From Alteromonas profundi (GTDB taxonomy: Bacteria; Pseudomonadota; Gammaproteobacteria; Enterobacterales; Alteromonadaceae), in assembly GCF_010500865.1 (NCBI RefSeq), contig NZ_JAAAWN010000006.1, positions 62,001-126,000 of the forward strand: DNA of 64,000 nucleotides, given 5' to 3'. Shown here in pieces: positions 28,364-37,672 of this stretch. A program made the translations under genes and the position numbers. The first letter of the stretch is position 1. Each line of letters begins with the position of its first letter. The notes beneath the pieces are model-generated. The model worked only from the letters and a program-made list of their open reading frames with translations. It had not been told where the DNA came from and ran no database searches.

Positions 28364-28576
28364 ATGGCGACTCTCAGTTTGGTACTGTTAATGACAAGCG
28401 TGGTATCTATCGCGTTGCTAGCAAGTTACTTAGATGCAAAGTTTCAATGGCATCCAGTTCGATTACAGGAACAACTGAAGCAAAAAGATACGCAAATTGC
28501 CTCTCTACAGGCACACATTGAAATACTAGAAGCTAGCATCACCGAACTGGATTACCCGCTAAACAACAACCATTAA
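28364..28576 (+). CDS. Small membrane protein with coiled coil, PspB-like
   Basis: 70 residues: an N-terminal membrane helix (about 3-23), then a predicted coiled coil (QEQLKQKDTQIASLQAHIEILEASI) and a short acidic/proline tail. This architecture and the IxxLExxI...P ending recall the phage-shock protein PspB, but no pspA or pspC is adjacent. Good GGAGG ribosome site. Divergent from the ECF sigma gene and could be its target. Resemblance is judged by eye only. Confidence 0.6.
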   Translation: MATLSLVLLMTSVVSIALLASYLDAKFQWHPVRLQEQLKQKDTQIASLQAHIEILEASITELDYPLNNNH

Positions 28577-28587
28577 CACGCGGTAGT

Positions 28588-29526
28588 TTATGCTGTAATA
28601 AAGTTGTTTAAATGTTTAACCACAATATCGAGCAATCGTTGCCGTGATGCCAACGCGCCCCAAGCGTTATGAGGAGAAATCAGCAAGTTAGGCAGCCGTG
28701 CTTGCATTAATGGATGATCTTTCGGCGGGGGTTCAACACTGAGGACATCAAGCCCGGCGCCCCCTATTTGTCCTTGTTTAAGCGCAGTTAACAACGCATT
28801 TTCATCAATTAACCCGCCCCGGGCCGTATTTACAAGAATACTGCTAGGTTTCATTAACCCTAATGTTTGAGAATTGATAATGTGCTTATTGTCGTCGGTT
28901 AGCGGGCAATGCAAAGTCACCACATCAGCACTAGGTAGCAATGATGCTAAAGAAGGGCGAGGATCGTCTTTTTTGCCAGGGCGCGCAGCGATACTTACTT
29001 GCATACCTAGCCCAGTTAATAAATGCTCAACGCGCTTGCCCAATTCACCATGACCTAATATCACCGCATGTTTGTCGGCTAGCTGGGTAATGGGAAAGTC
29101 TAATAAGCAAAAATGAGAAGATGTACTCCATGCACCTTGTGTAACCTGCTGCTGATAACGGGGAAATTGGGTAGCCAAATTCAAAATAAGCATAAGGGTA
29201 TGCTGGGCCACGCTGTCAGTGCCATAACCTTCGACATTTTGAACTTTGATATTGTTTGCGTTACAAAAATCCAAGTCGATATTGTTCATGCCGGTGGCGG
29301 TTACGCCAATATACTTTAGGTTTACAGCCGTTTTAAGTGCCGCTTCATCAAGGACTACCTTATTAACTAAAACAAAGTCAGCGTGCTCGATTCGCGACTT
29401 AACCTCCTCAGGCCCCGTAGTTGGATAGCAGGTAAGAGAAACCGCGAGTTGATTTAGCGCTGTGCAGTTAAGTGAGTCTAACTGTAAGGTTTCTGCATCA
29501 AGAAATACCCCTTGTGGCTTAGACAT
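28588..29526 (-). CDS. D-2-hydroxyacid dehydrogenase (glycerate dehydrogenase/hydroxypyruvate reductase-like)
   Basis: 312 residues from the ATG at 29526 (the frame opens at 29544). NAD-binding motif GHGELGKRVEHLL, catalytic triad Arg in NTARGGLIDE, Glu in SVEPP and His in SPHNAWGA. Substrate-loop features (GVTATGMNNID, NVEGYGTDSVAQHT) match the hydroxypyruvate/glycerate group. The start overlaps the thioesterase stop, so they are coupled. Confidence 0.88.
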   Translation of the reverse strand: MSKPQGVFLDAETLQLDSLNCTALNQLAVSLTCYPTTGPEEVKSRIEHADFVLVNKVVLDEAALKTAVNLKYIGVTATGMNNIDLDFCNANNIKVQNVEGYGTDSVAQHTLMLILNLATQFPRYQQQVTQGAWSTSSHFCLLDFPITQLADKHAVILGHGELGKRVEHLLTGLGMQVSIAARPGKKDDPRPSLASLLPSADVVTLHCPLTDDNKHIINSQTLGLMKPSSILVNTARGGLIDENALLTALKQGQIGGAGLDVLSVEPPPKDHPLMQARLPNLLISPHNAWGALASRQRLLDIVVKHLNNFITA

Positions 29527-29968
29527 TTTCAATACTCTCATCAAAGATAGACATTAAAGCCTGCTTTGTATGGGCCGGAATGGGAATAGCGCGGTCTGTA
29601 CGCCGGTCAACAAATACATGTACAAACTGTCCATGTGCCACTCGACGTTTGCCCTCGCCAGCATAAACACTTAGCCCATAAGTAACCGAACTTCTACCAA
29701 CCTTAATTACCCGTAGCCCCACATATATAGTATCAGGGTAGGAAGCGGGTGAGATATATTGACACTGACTACTCACCACATACGCCACTGCATTGCCATC
29801 ATGAATATTCAACCCGCCTTGCTCTATTAAGAAACTGTTTACTGCCGTGTCGAAAAAGCCGTAATACATGACATTATTAATATGGCCATAGGCATCGTTA
29901 TCCTGCCAACGTGTAGAGATGTCAATGTGGTAGGGGTAGTCGTTCAAAGAAGGAGTAATGTCTGTCAT
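29519..29968 (-). CDS. Acyl-CoA thioesterase, 4-hydroxybenzoyl-CoA/FadM hot-dog family
   Basis: 149 residues with the hot-dog signature: RWQDNDAYGHINNVMYYGFFDTAVN, whose Asp is the usual catalytic residue. Cytosolic; releases free acids from acyl-CoA. Lies 23 bp behind proB and overlaps the dehydrogenase downstream. Exact acyl chain cannot be deduced. Confidence 0.87.
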   Translation of the reverse strand: MTDITPSLNDYPYHIDISTRWQDNDAYGHINNVMYYGFFDTAVNSFLIEQGGLNIHDGNAVAYVVSSQCQYISPASYPDTIYVGLRVIKVGRSSVTYGLSVYAGEGKRRVAHGQFVHVFVDRRTDRAIPIPAHTKQALMSIFDESIENV

Positions 29969-29991
29969 ATGTGGCCGTTTCCTATGATTAG

Positions 29992-31089
29992 TTAAATGAG
30001 TACCAAGTCGTCACGATGCACCGCAACACGCGTCGACTCGTAGCCAAGTACAGCGGCTATATCCGCCGATTTTTTACCTTTTATCTGTAACAAATCGCGG
30101 CTGTTGTAGAGCGAAAGCCCTTTTGCGACAACCTGGTTGTTACAGCAAATCTCTACTGCATCTCCTTGGTTAAACTCACCCTTTATCTGCTTAATTCCCG
30201 ACGGCAGCAATGATGCTCCTTTGTGGGTTAGCGCGTGTTTCGCCCCTTCGTCTATGTGTATTACACCACATGTTGTTAGGGTGTGGGAGAGCCATAAACG
30301 ACGTGCTTTTTTAGGCGACCCATTAGCAGTAAATAAGGTACCAGGCACTTCACCACGTAGTAATGCGTCGAACGTTTGCCCTTTTTTCCCATTAACGATA
30401 AGGGTTTGAATTCCACTTTGGGTGCTTTTCTGCGCCGCTTGTATTTTAGTGCGCATGCCGCCGGTACCTACCGATGTACCTGCGCCACCTGCGAGGGCAT
30501 AAATACTATCATCAATATGTTCGACCTTAGGGATCAGCTTTGCGTCGCTATTTTTACGCGGATCGGCTGTAAATAAGCCGTCAATGTCAGAGCAGATAAT
30601 AAGCGTATCGGCTTGCGCAACTAGTGCGGTGTAGGCGGCTAAATTGTCATTGTCACCCACCTTTAATTCATTCACTGCTACTGTGTCATTTTCATTCACA
30701 ATGGGCAATGCATGATGTTTAAGAATTTCTCTCAACGTGTTTTTGATATTCACATAGCGGGTTCTATCGCGCAAATCATCCGCGGTTAGCAATATTTGAG
30801 CACAGGGGAAATCGAAAAAACGTTGCCAGTTTGCCATCATTTTCATTTGGCCAATAGCAGCCATGGCCTGCTTTTCCGCGATAGAGGCGGGATGGTGGAC
30901 GGTGACTTTACTGCGGCCAGCGGCAACGCTACCAGATGAGACTAAAATCACCTCTTTCCCAGCAAGGCGGGAAGCAGTAATAAATCGAGCAAGTTCAAGC
31001 AGATATCGGCCGCTGCATTGATCCCCTTCAGGTGCGATCAATGCACTTCCTACTTTAATGACAGCGCGCTGCCACGAAAAACAGTTCAT
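29992..31089 (-). CDS. proB: Glutamate 5-kinase
   Basis: First step of proline synthesis: phosphorylates glutamate. 365 residues: amino acid kinase domain (KVGSALIAPEG, SSGSVAAGR, NENDTVAVNELKVGDNDNLAA, VGTGGMRTKIQAA) and a C-terminal PUA domain (about 275-360). The usual partner proA is not adjacent; the gene instead leads an operon with a thioesterase and a hydroxyacid dehydrogenase. Confidence 0.95.
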   Translation of the reverse strand: MNCFSWQRAVIKVGSALIAPEGDQCSGRYLLELARFITASRLAGKEVILVSSGSVAAGRSKVTVHHPASIAEKQAMAAIGQMKMMANWQRFFDFPCAQILLTADDLRDRTRYVNIKNTLREILKHHALPIVNENDTVAVNELKVGDNDNLAAYTALVAQADTLIICSDIDGLFTADPRKNSDAKLIPKVEHIDDSIYALAGGAGTSVGTGGMRTKIQAAQKSTQSGIQTLIVNGKKGQTFDALLRGEVPGTLFTANGSPKKARRLWLSHTLTTCGVIHIDEGAKHALTHKGASLLPSGIKQIKGEFNQGDAVEICCNNQVVAKGLSLYNSRDLLQIKGKKSADIAAVLGYESTRVAVHRDDLVLI

Positions 31090-31269
31090 AGGTAATTCAA
31101 AGAAATGAAGAGTACAGCAAGAATACGACAGTTAAGGCGCGAAACAAACGGTCTGTTACACTTTTTTTGCGCCCAAACAGGGGTAGTTTACGTTCAAAAG
31201 CTAGGATTCGATAAGTGACGCTTATATACTATGAGGCTTATTTATACTAATAAGTAGATAGGAAACTGC

Positions 31270-33735
31270 ATGAGAAAGCACAAACGACACCTCCTCTGGG
31301 TTGCCCCCGTGTTGTCAATGCTGATTTATTTACCCTTCGCTAGCGCCGCTATTAAACAAACAAAAGGCGATTTTGAAGATAAATTCCGTCAGCTTGATGA
31401 AGTACTTCCCACCCCGAACGTATATAGAAATGCTGCCGGTGAGCCAGGTCACGAGTACTGGCAACAGCAAGTAGATTATAAAATTGATGTTAAGCTGTTA
31501 GAAGGCAAACGTCGCATTGAGGCAAGTGAAACAATCACTTACCACAACAACTCTCCAGATACCCTAAAGTATCTTTGGATACAGCTAGACCAAAACAAAT
31601 TCCGTGACGACTCAATGTCGGCGCTTACAACCACATTTGGTGGCATCGGAAACCGTGGTCCAGCGACACAATCTGCTAGCGGTAGTAAACCAGCTAAGCT
31701 AAGTATGGGCGCCCTTCGTCGTCAGCAGTTTGTAGAAGATAATGAACTGGGCTACACCATTTCTCGCGTGGAAAATAAATCTGGCACCGACCTTCACCAC
31801 GTAGTGGTGGGTACCTTAATGCGTGTGGATTTAGCTACGCCGCTTAAGCCTGGTAAAAAAGTTACCTTTGACATCGACTTTGCCTTTAACATCGTAGAAG
31901 AAGATGCCGTATCTGCCCGTGCAGGTTATGAGCACTTCCCAGATGACGAGCGTGAAGGCGGCAATGATATTTTCTTGCTAGCACAATGGTTCCCTCGTTT
32001 AGCTGCGTATACCGATTATGAAGCGTGGACCAATAAAGAGTTTATTGGCCGAGGTGAATTCACCTTAGAATTTGGTAACTACGAAGTCGATATTACAGTA
32101 CCTGCGGATCATGTTGTTTCAGCTACTGGTGTTCTGCAAAACCCAAGAGATGTATTGACTAAAACTCAACGCGATCGCTTGAAAAAAGCAGAAACGGCAG
32201 AGCGTACCGTTTTTGTTGTTACCCCTGAAGAAGCCATTGAAAACGAAAAAGAAGGTACAACTAAGCTTAAAACATGGCGTTTTAAAGCCGACAATGTACG
32301 TGACTTTGCGTGGGCTTCATCGCGTAAATTTGCATGGGACGCGCGCGGTTATCAGCAAGGTGGCGACACGCAACCTCTCGTTATGGCGATGTCATTCTAC
32401 CCGAAAGAAGGGGGTGAGCTTTGGCAGAAGTACTCTACTGAGTCAATTATTCACACCATGGATGTATACAGCCGTTTCAGCTTCGATTACCCCTACCCAG
32501 TAGCCCAATCGGTGAATGGTCCGGTAGGCGGCATGGAATACCCCATGATCACCTTTAACGGCCCGCGTACAGAGCTTCGTGATGACGGCTCTCGTACTTA
32601 CTCACTGGCTGAGAAACGTTTCCTTATTGGCGTAGTTATTCACGAAGTAGGTCACATCTACTTCCCTATGACAGTAAACTCTGATGAACGCCAATGGACG
32701 TGGATGGATGAAGGTCTAAACAGCTTCCTTGATGGCGTAGCAGGTCGAGAGTGGGATCCAAATATTCCATGGGGTGTTGAGCCACGCGATATTACGGGTT
32801 ATATGAAATCACAAACCCAAGTGCCAATTATGACACAGTCTGACTCTGTGCTTCGTTTAGGCCCTAACGCCTATACTAAGCCAGCTGTGGCACTAAATAT
32901 CTTGCGTGAAACTATCTTAGGTCGTGAGCTATTCGATTTTGCATTTAAAGAATATGCACAACGTTGGATGTTTAAACGTCCTACACCATCTGATTTTTTC
33001 CGCACTATGGAAGAAGCATCAGGTGTTGACCTTGATTGGTTCTGGCGCGGTTGGTTCTATACCACAGACCACGTAGATATCAGTATAGATAGCGTATACA
33101 AGCTTCGTTTAAACACCGAAGATCCAGATATCGACTTCGCCCGTGAACGTGCCGCTGAACAGGATAAGCCTAAGTCCCTAACTGTTACTCGCAATGAAGA
33201 GGAAGGCAGAAGACTATGGGTTGATCGCTTTGAAGATATCAGCGATTTTTACGACGAAAACGATCGCTACACAGTAACTAACAAAGAGCGCAATAAGTAT
33301 AAGAAGTTCTTAGAAAAGCTTGAGCCTTGGGAGCGTGAAGCCTTCGAACGTGCAGTACGTGAAGACAAAAATTATTACGTACTTAACTTCAGTAACCTAG
33401 GTGGTTTGGTAATGCCTATTATCCTAGAACTTACCTATGAAGATGGCACTAAAGAAGAAATGCGTATACCTGCTGAAATTTGGCGTCGTACGCCTAAAGC
33501 AGTGAGCAAGCTTATCGTTACCGAAAAGAACAGAGAACTGGTTAGCGTAACGGTTGACCCTCACTGGGAAACAGCGGATGTGGATGTGGAAAACAACCAC
33601 TATCCTCGTCGTATCATTCCATCGCGCGTTGAAGCTTATAAGTCTAAGCCTCGTAACACGTACGAATATCGCGATTTGATGAACGATGTGAAAACTGAGC
33701 TAGATACCGATGATGAGGAAGGTGATGACAACTAA
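31270..33735 (+). CDS. Secreted M1-family zinc metallopeptidase
   Basis: 821 residues with signal peptide (cleavage near residue 27, ASA). The gluzincin site HEVGH is at 458-462 with the third zinc ligand Glu481 in WMDEGLNSF, 19 residues on. The exopeptidase motif reads GGMEYPM rather than GAMEN, as in periplasmic M1 relatives of Bacteroidetes and Alteromonadales. Probably a periplasmic or cell-surface aminopeptidase. The next gene overlaps its end by 11 bp, suggesting coupling. Confidence 0.9.
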   Translation: MRKHKRHLLWVAPVLSMLIYLPFASAAIKQTKGDFEDKFRQLDEVLPTPNVYRNAAGEPGHEYWQQQVDYKIDVKLLEGKRRIEASETITYHNNSPDTLKYLWIQLDQNKFRDDSMSALTTTFGGIGNRGPATQSASGSKPAKLSMGALRRQQFVEDNELGYTISRVENKSGTDLHHVVVGTLMRVDLATPLKPGKKVTFDIDFAFNIVEEDAVSARAGYEHFPDDEREGGNDIFLLAQWFPRLAAYTDYEAWTNKEFIGRGEFTLEFGNYEVDITVPADHVVSATGVLQNPRDVLTKTQRDRLKKAETAERTVFVVTPEEAIENEKEGTTKLKTWRFKADNVRDFAWASSRKFAWDARGYQQGGDTQPLVMAMSFYPKEGGELWQKYSTESIIHTMDVYSRFSFDYPYPVAQSVNGPVGGMEYPMITFNGPRTELRDDGSRTYSLAEKRFLIGVVIHEVGHIYFPMTVNSDERQWTWMDEGLNSFLDGVAGREWDPNIPWGVEPRDITGYMKSQTQVPIMTQSDSVLRLGPNAYTKPAVALNILRETILGRELFDFAFKEYAQRWMFKRPTPSDFFRTMEEASGVDLDWFWRGWFYTTDHVDISIDSVYKLRLNTEDPDIDFARERAAEQDKPKSLTVTRNEEEGRRLWVDRFEDISDFYDENDRYTVTNKERNKYKKFLEKLEPWEREAFERAVREDKNYYVLNFSNLGGLVMPIILELTYEDGTKEEMRIPAEIWRRTPKAVSKLIVTEKNRELVSVTVDPHWETADVDVENNHYPRRIIPSRVEAYKSKPRNTYEYRDLMNDVKTELDTDDEEGDDN

Positions 33736-34270
33736 GTTATCAACTTCTACGAAGCAGCTGAGCATTTTTGCTCTGCTGCTTTTCACCATCGCGTTCAGCC
33801 TACTTAATAGTGCTGCTCAGGCGCACCAGATTAAAGCGGCTATTACTACTGTGCTGTTTAACCCTCGCACAGAGAACATTGAGGTTATGCATCGCTTTAA
33901 TTTGCATGACGCCGAACATGCCGTTAAAGCCTTATTTAACAAAAGCGCTGATATCATCGACGATGAAGAAACACAGGCTGACTTTGCTGACTATGTCGCC
34001 AAGCACTTTGCTCTTTTAAACAGTGAAGAAGAAGCGCTTGATTTAAGCTTAGTAGGCTACGAAGTTGAAGGTAAGCATTTTTGGGTATACCAAGAAACCG
34101 CTCAACCGCCTGCGCTTGATGGGCTTAAAATCCGCCATGACGCATTACGTGATCTTTGGCCATCACAAGTTAACACCATTAACGTAGAAGGTAACGGGCC
34201 GTTAAAAACCCTTACTTTTACCGATAATGTAACCTTGCTTGAAGTGGGTTTTAACAACGACCATCATTAA
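33725..34270 (+). CDS. DUF6702-like exported protein
   Basis: 181 residues from the ATG at 33725 (the frame opens at 33710). Signal peptide (about 1-34, ending AQA-HQ), then a compact domain beginning HQIKAAITTVLFNPRTENIEVMHRFNLHDAEHAV, the pattern of DUF6702, a family found beside M1 peptidases. Function unknown; probably a periplasmic accessory of the peptidase. Overlaps the peptidase gene. Confidence 0.75.
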   Translation: MTTKLSTSTKQLSIFALLLFTIAFSLLNSAAQAHQIKAAITTVLFNPRTENIEVMHRFNLHDAEHAVKALFNKSADIIDDEETQADFADYVAKHFALLNSEEEALDLSLVGYEVEGKHFWVYQETAQPPALDGLKIRHDALRDLWPSQVNTINVEGNGPLKTLTFTDNVTLLEVGFNNDHH

Positions 34271-34276
34271 GTCTGT

Positions 34277-34305
34277 AAGGTGACCACAGTGCGTCACCTT
34301 GCTTC
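34277..34305 (+). terminator. Likely terminator after the M1 peptidase operon
   Basis: Perfect stem AAGGTGAC/GTCACCTT with an 8-base loop, then a T-rich tract. Confidence 0.7.
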
Positions 34306-34407
34306 TTTTCTTATCTATCCTTTTTGTTATCTAGTCCTGAAGTCTTATTTTATTTTCTTGTTTCTTTTCCTAATGTAGTAAGAGTTAACGACAAAAAGCG
34401 ACTTCGT

Positions 34408-34680
34408 ATGCCAAACAATACACCTGTAACCCCGACTATAAACCCTAACCAAATTATCTGGGTGCTGTTAAGCGGCGCGATGGCGCTTACCTTTATCGTA
34501 ATGTTATTTCTTCCACAAAGCGGCGCTGGAGAAGGTATGGTAGCTACTTACTCCTCAATGCTATGGTGCGGCATATTTGGTGCTACATTAATGCGATACC
34601 TAGCTCGTAGTGGCTGGGTGGGCTTCGCCATGGGTAGCGCACTTGGTTTCTTCATCCATCTGATATCGCAAGTTTTTTAA
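34408..34680 (+). CDS. Small hypothetical membrane protein
   Basis: 90 residues from the ATG at 34408; the frame opens at 34324 but the upstream part looks noncoding. Three hydrophobic stretches (about 15-33, 44-60, 67-88), no cysteine or charged motif that points to a function. The ribosome site is weak, so the start is uncertain. Not recognised. Confidence 0.55.
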   Translation: MPNNTPVTPTINPNQIIWVLLSGAMALTFIVMLFLPQSGAGEGMVATYSSMLWCGIFGATLMRYLARSGWVGFAMGSALGFFIHLISQVF

Positions 34681-34772
34681 TAATTACCAAATAAAACGTA
34701 TACATCCACTACCCGTGCAGTTACGTATAAGTAACCATTACTGACGTTCTAAGAAACCATAAAATTGTGCCT

Positions 34773-36146
34773 ATGAGTGAAGACAATGACGATAATCGTA
34801 AAGGCGAGAAGCCTTTACGTAAAAATAGCGCGGTACCTTCCTCTCGGTTTCGTAGGGTAAGTAGGTTAGGCGCACTGGCCACGCAAGTAGCGGGAAATGT
34901 GGTTGCGAATGGGGCAGGGCAATGGCTCAAAGGGCAGCGACCGGCGTTATCCTCACTTATCCTTACCCCCAAAAACATCTCCAACATTGCCAATCAATTG
35001 GCGAGTATGCGCGGTGCTGCTATGAAGTTAGGGCAGCTAATATCAATGGACAGTGGCGACTTTCTACCGCCAGAATTGGCCAGTATTCTTGCGCGCTTAA
35101 GGGATGATGCGGACCCTATGCCGAAAAGCCAATTAGTAGACACCTTAGATGAAGCTTGGGGGGCCGACTGGCAAAACACCTTACTCTACTTTTCGTTCGC
35201 GCCTGTGGCCGCTGCTTCCATCGGGCAAGTGCATAAGGCCATAACATTAGACGGCAAAATACTGGCTATTAAAGTGCAGTATCCAGGCGTAAAAGAAAGT
35301 ATAGATAGCGATATTGATAATGTCGCCAGCCTAATAAAATTATCTGGGTTAGTGCCGGCTTCGGTAGATCTCAATACCTTGCTCACCCATGCTAAGCAAC
35401 AGCTTCATGAAGAAGCCGACTACCAAAGAGAAGCAAAGATGCTGGTGCGCTATAAACAGGCACTCGCGAAAGAACACGCCAAGGTTAATTCGCTGTTTGT
35501 CGTACCAGAGGTTTACGCGCCATTAACCACTGCAAAGGTACTGGCCATGGATTTTGTTAATGCCGCTCCCCTTGATGTATTACAACAAGAAGATCAGCAA
35601 ACCCGAGACATAGCCATGACCGCTCTAATGACGCTATTCTTTAAAGAAGTCTTCGATTTTCGCTTATTGCAAAGTGACCCAAACTTAGCAAATTACCAAT
35701 TTGATACAAAAACCAAGCAATGGGTGTTGTTAGACTTTGGCGCCACCCGCGAAATTCCTGAGGCAATAGCTGAAGCTTATCGTAAGTTGCTTATTAGCGC
35801 TGCCCATAATGACACATCCGCCATGTTAAAAGCTGCGCTATCTATCGGCCTTGTAACGCAAAAGCATAGCGACACACAACAACAGGCAGTGGTTGATATA
35901 GGGATGGAAGCCTGTGAAGCAATAAGGTGGCAGGGGCCTTATGATTTTGGCCAAACCGACTTAATATTACGGCTCCATGAAAAGGGCATGGCGCTGACCG
36001 CAGAGCACGATTTTTGGCACACGCCCCCTGCTGATGCGCTTTTCATACACCGTAAACTTGGCGGGCTATACTTACTGGCTAAGCGCCTTCAAGCTAGGAT
36101 AGATATGCGAGAGGCAGCCAAACCATGGTTGGTAGAACGTGGCTAA
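34773..36146 (+). CDS. ABC1/ADCK3-family atypical kinase, COQ8-like
   Basis: 457 residues from the ATG at 34773 (a GTG two codons upstream is possible). Contains the family hallmark KxGQ (AAMKLGQLIS), the A-rich loop AAASIGQVH, the VAIK-type lysine (LAIKVQYPG), the catalytic-loop variant QSDPNLANY and LLDFGATRE. The QSDPN form and the SADFMP-like segment (DDADPMP) resemble mitochondrial COQ8 more than bacterial UbiB (HADPHPGN). COQ8 supports ubiquinone synthesis; the bacterial substrate is unknown. Ends 2 bp from the convergent DUF6482 gene. Confidence 0.87.
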   Translation: MSEDNDDNRKGEKPLRKNSAVPSSRFRRVSRLGALATQVAGNVVANGAGQWLKGQRPALSSLILTPKNISNIANQLASMRGAAMKLGQLISMDSGDFLPPELASILARLRDDADPMPKSQLVDTLDEAWGADWQNTLLYFSFAPVAAASIGQVHKAITLDGKILAIKVQYPGVKESIDSDIDNVASLIKLSGLVPASVDLNTLLTHAKQQLHEEADYQREAKMLVRYKQALAKEHAKVNSLFVVPEVYAPLTTAKVLAMDFVNAAPLDVLQQEDQQTRDIAMTALMTLFFKEVFDFRLLQSDPNLANYQFDTKTKQWVLLDFGATREIPEAIAEAYRKLLISAAHNDTSAMLKAALSIGLVTQKHSDTQQQAVVDIGMEACEAIRWQGPYDFGQTDLILRLHEKGMALTAEHDFWHTPPADALFIHRKLGGLYLLAKRLQARIDMREAAKPWLVERG

Positions 36147-36148
36147 GG

Positions 36149-36466
36149 CTAATAAGGCAATGTCATGCTAAAGGGCAAGGCCATTTGCTCAAGGCTTTTA
36201 GGGGGGTTGCCAATCATTTCGTCATAGGGCGTATCGTGCTTCATGACCGCGTTTTTTACGTGACAGTGGGCAAACGCTTCGCGAATATGGCCGGCGCTAA
36301 AAAAGCGCATTGGTGTACCTTTGTGCTCGTCATAGAGCATACCGCTGTTGCCGCCTATCTGAAGAAAAATCAAATAAATATTCATCTCATATGACTGTAC
36401 TTCGAGATAGTCAATGGTGGTAGATGCCTTACTGATATCGCCGAACTTAAACTTGTGCATCGTCAT
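36149..36466 (-). CDS. DUF6482 family protein
   Basis: 105 residues with the pattern LEVQSYEMNIYLIFLQIGG...GMLYDEHKGTPMRFFSAGHIREAF and KHDTPYDEMIG, which I recognise as DUF6482, a small cytoplasmic family of marine gammaproteobacteria with no assigned role. Convergent with the ABC1 kinase. Confidence 0.7.
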   Translation of the reverse strand: MTMHKFKFGDISKASTTIDYLEVQSYEMNIYLIFLQIGGNSGMLYDEHKGTPMRFFSAGHIREAFAHCHVKNAVMKHDTPYDEMIGNPPKSLEQMALPFSMTLPY

Positions 36467-36814
36467 TTTATGCAGTCTCAGTTTTTTGTTTAAATACGCG
36501 AAGCCCAGGTTTCAGGTTCAACAATGGTTTAACACAGCGAGAGGGTAAAAAGAAAATGGGTTATCAGAAACATAGTGCTCTTTATAGTTGTGATTATTGC
36601 TTGCCTTGATAGTGTTATAGCTGAGCGCCAAAAATAGGGTTAAGTGGCTATAATTAAAGTAAGAACCGATCGAAAAGTGACACCAATACGTTTAAATAAC
36701 GTCTTAATAAAGGAAATACGCGGCAAGTAGTATATTTCTCTTGCTTGATATTCAAATATTCGGTGTTATCTCTGATAGTATTAAGGAAAGGACAAATTTT
36801 TCAGCGGAGACATT
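36467..36814. other. Intergenic region upstream of DUF3014 gene
   Basis: Divergent promoter region for the DUF6482 and DUF3014 genes. A/T-rich, no gene or clear hairpin seen. Confidence 0.4.
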
Positions 36815-37672
36815 ATGAGCGAAACGTCAGAAAAACGTACGTTAGTTCCCCACTTTGTAATTATTGGGGCAGTTATTGTGGTCATATTGGCCATCATTTT
36901 TTGGCCTTCCGAAGAAGAAACGCCGGTGGCGCCAGAACCAGAAGTGGTTCAGCCTGAACTTGAAGTTCCTGAGGAGCCAGAGGTATTTGAACCCCGTACC
37001 ACACCCCCGCCTGTAGAGCTTGAGGAAAAGGATGAAGTAGAGCCTCTTCCTGAGCCAGAACCCTCAGAACCCGAGCCACTTGATGTAAGCGACCCTGCGG
37101 TAAAAGCATCGTTGCGTGATATTTCTACCGCCGACGACAATATGGTAAACCGTATTATTGTTAATGTAGGCTTACTACAACGCTTTGTGGTTACTGTGAC
37201 TAACCTGGCAAATGATGAAATGGCGCCAAACCAATCGTTATTAACACCGCCAGAGCAATCTTTTAGGGTATATTCCCAAGCGGGGAAACAATGGATTGAT
37301 GCAGCAAGTTATAAACGCTACACCCCCTATGTGGATATGTTGGAGTCCTTCGATAATCAGGCGTTACTTAGTGTATACAACACCTACAAAGAAGATGTAC
37401 AAGCTAAGTTTGCTGAAATAAGCGATAGCCCTAACAGAGACTTTAATAGTGTACTGCTTGAAGCCATTAACCAGTTACTCGATACCCCTGAGGTACCGGT
37501 ACCTGTAGAAGTGTATACTGACTCTGTAGCCTATAAGTACTCTGATGCCCGCTTAGAAAATTTAAACGAGCCACAGAAGCAACTGCTTCGCACCGGGCCC
37601 GACAACATGCGCAGAATTAAAGCGAAACTGCGCGAATTGAAAGCGTTAATTGAATCCGATGGATCTCAATAG
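36815..37672 (+). CDS. DUF3014 domain protein
   Basis: 285 residues: short cytoplasmic N-terminus, one membrane helix (about 12-30), a Pro/Glu-rich spacer (about 33-90, many PE and EPE steps) and a periplasmic DUF3014 domain (LRDISTADDNMVNRIIVNVGLLQRFVV onward). The rigid PE spacer suggests a domain held away from the membrane. Function unknown. The next gene overlaps by 14 bp. Confidence 0.82.
   Translation: MSETSEKRTLVPHFVIIGAVIVVILAIIFWPSEEETPVAPEPEVVQPELEVPEEPEVFEPRTTPPPVELEEKDEVEPLPEPEPSEPEPLDVSDPAVKASLRDISTADDNMVNRIIVNVGLLQRFVVTVTNLANDEMAPNQSLLTPPEQSFRVYSQAGKQWIDAASYKRYTPYVDMLESFDNQALLSVYNTYKEDVQAKFAEISDSPNRDFNSVLLEAINQLLDTPEVPVPVEVYTDSVAYKYSDARLENLNEPQKQLLRTGPDNMRRIKAKLRELKALIESDGSQ

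Noticed and set aside
34324..34407. Upstream extension of the 90-residue membrane protein
   Set aside because: The extra residues overlap the T-rich tract behind a terminator and show no conserved pattern.
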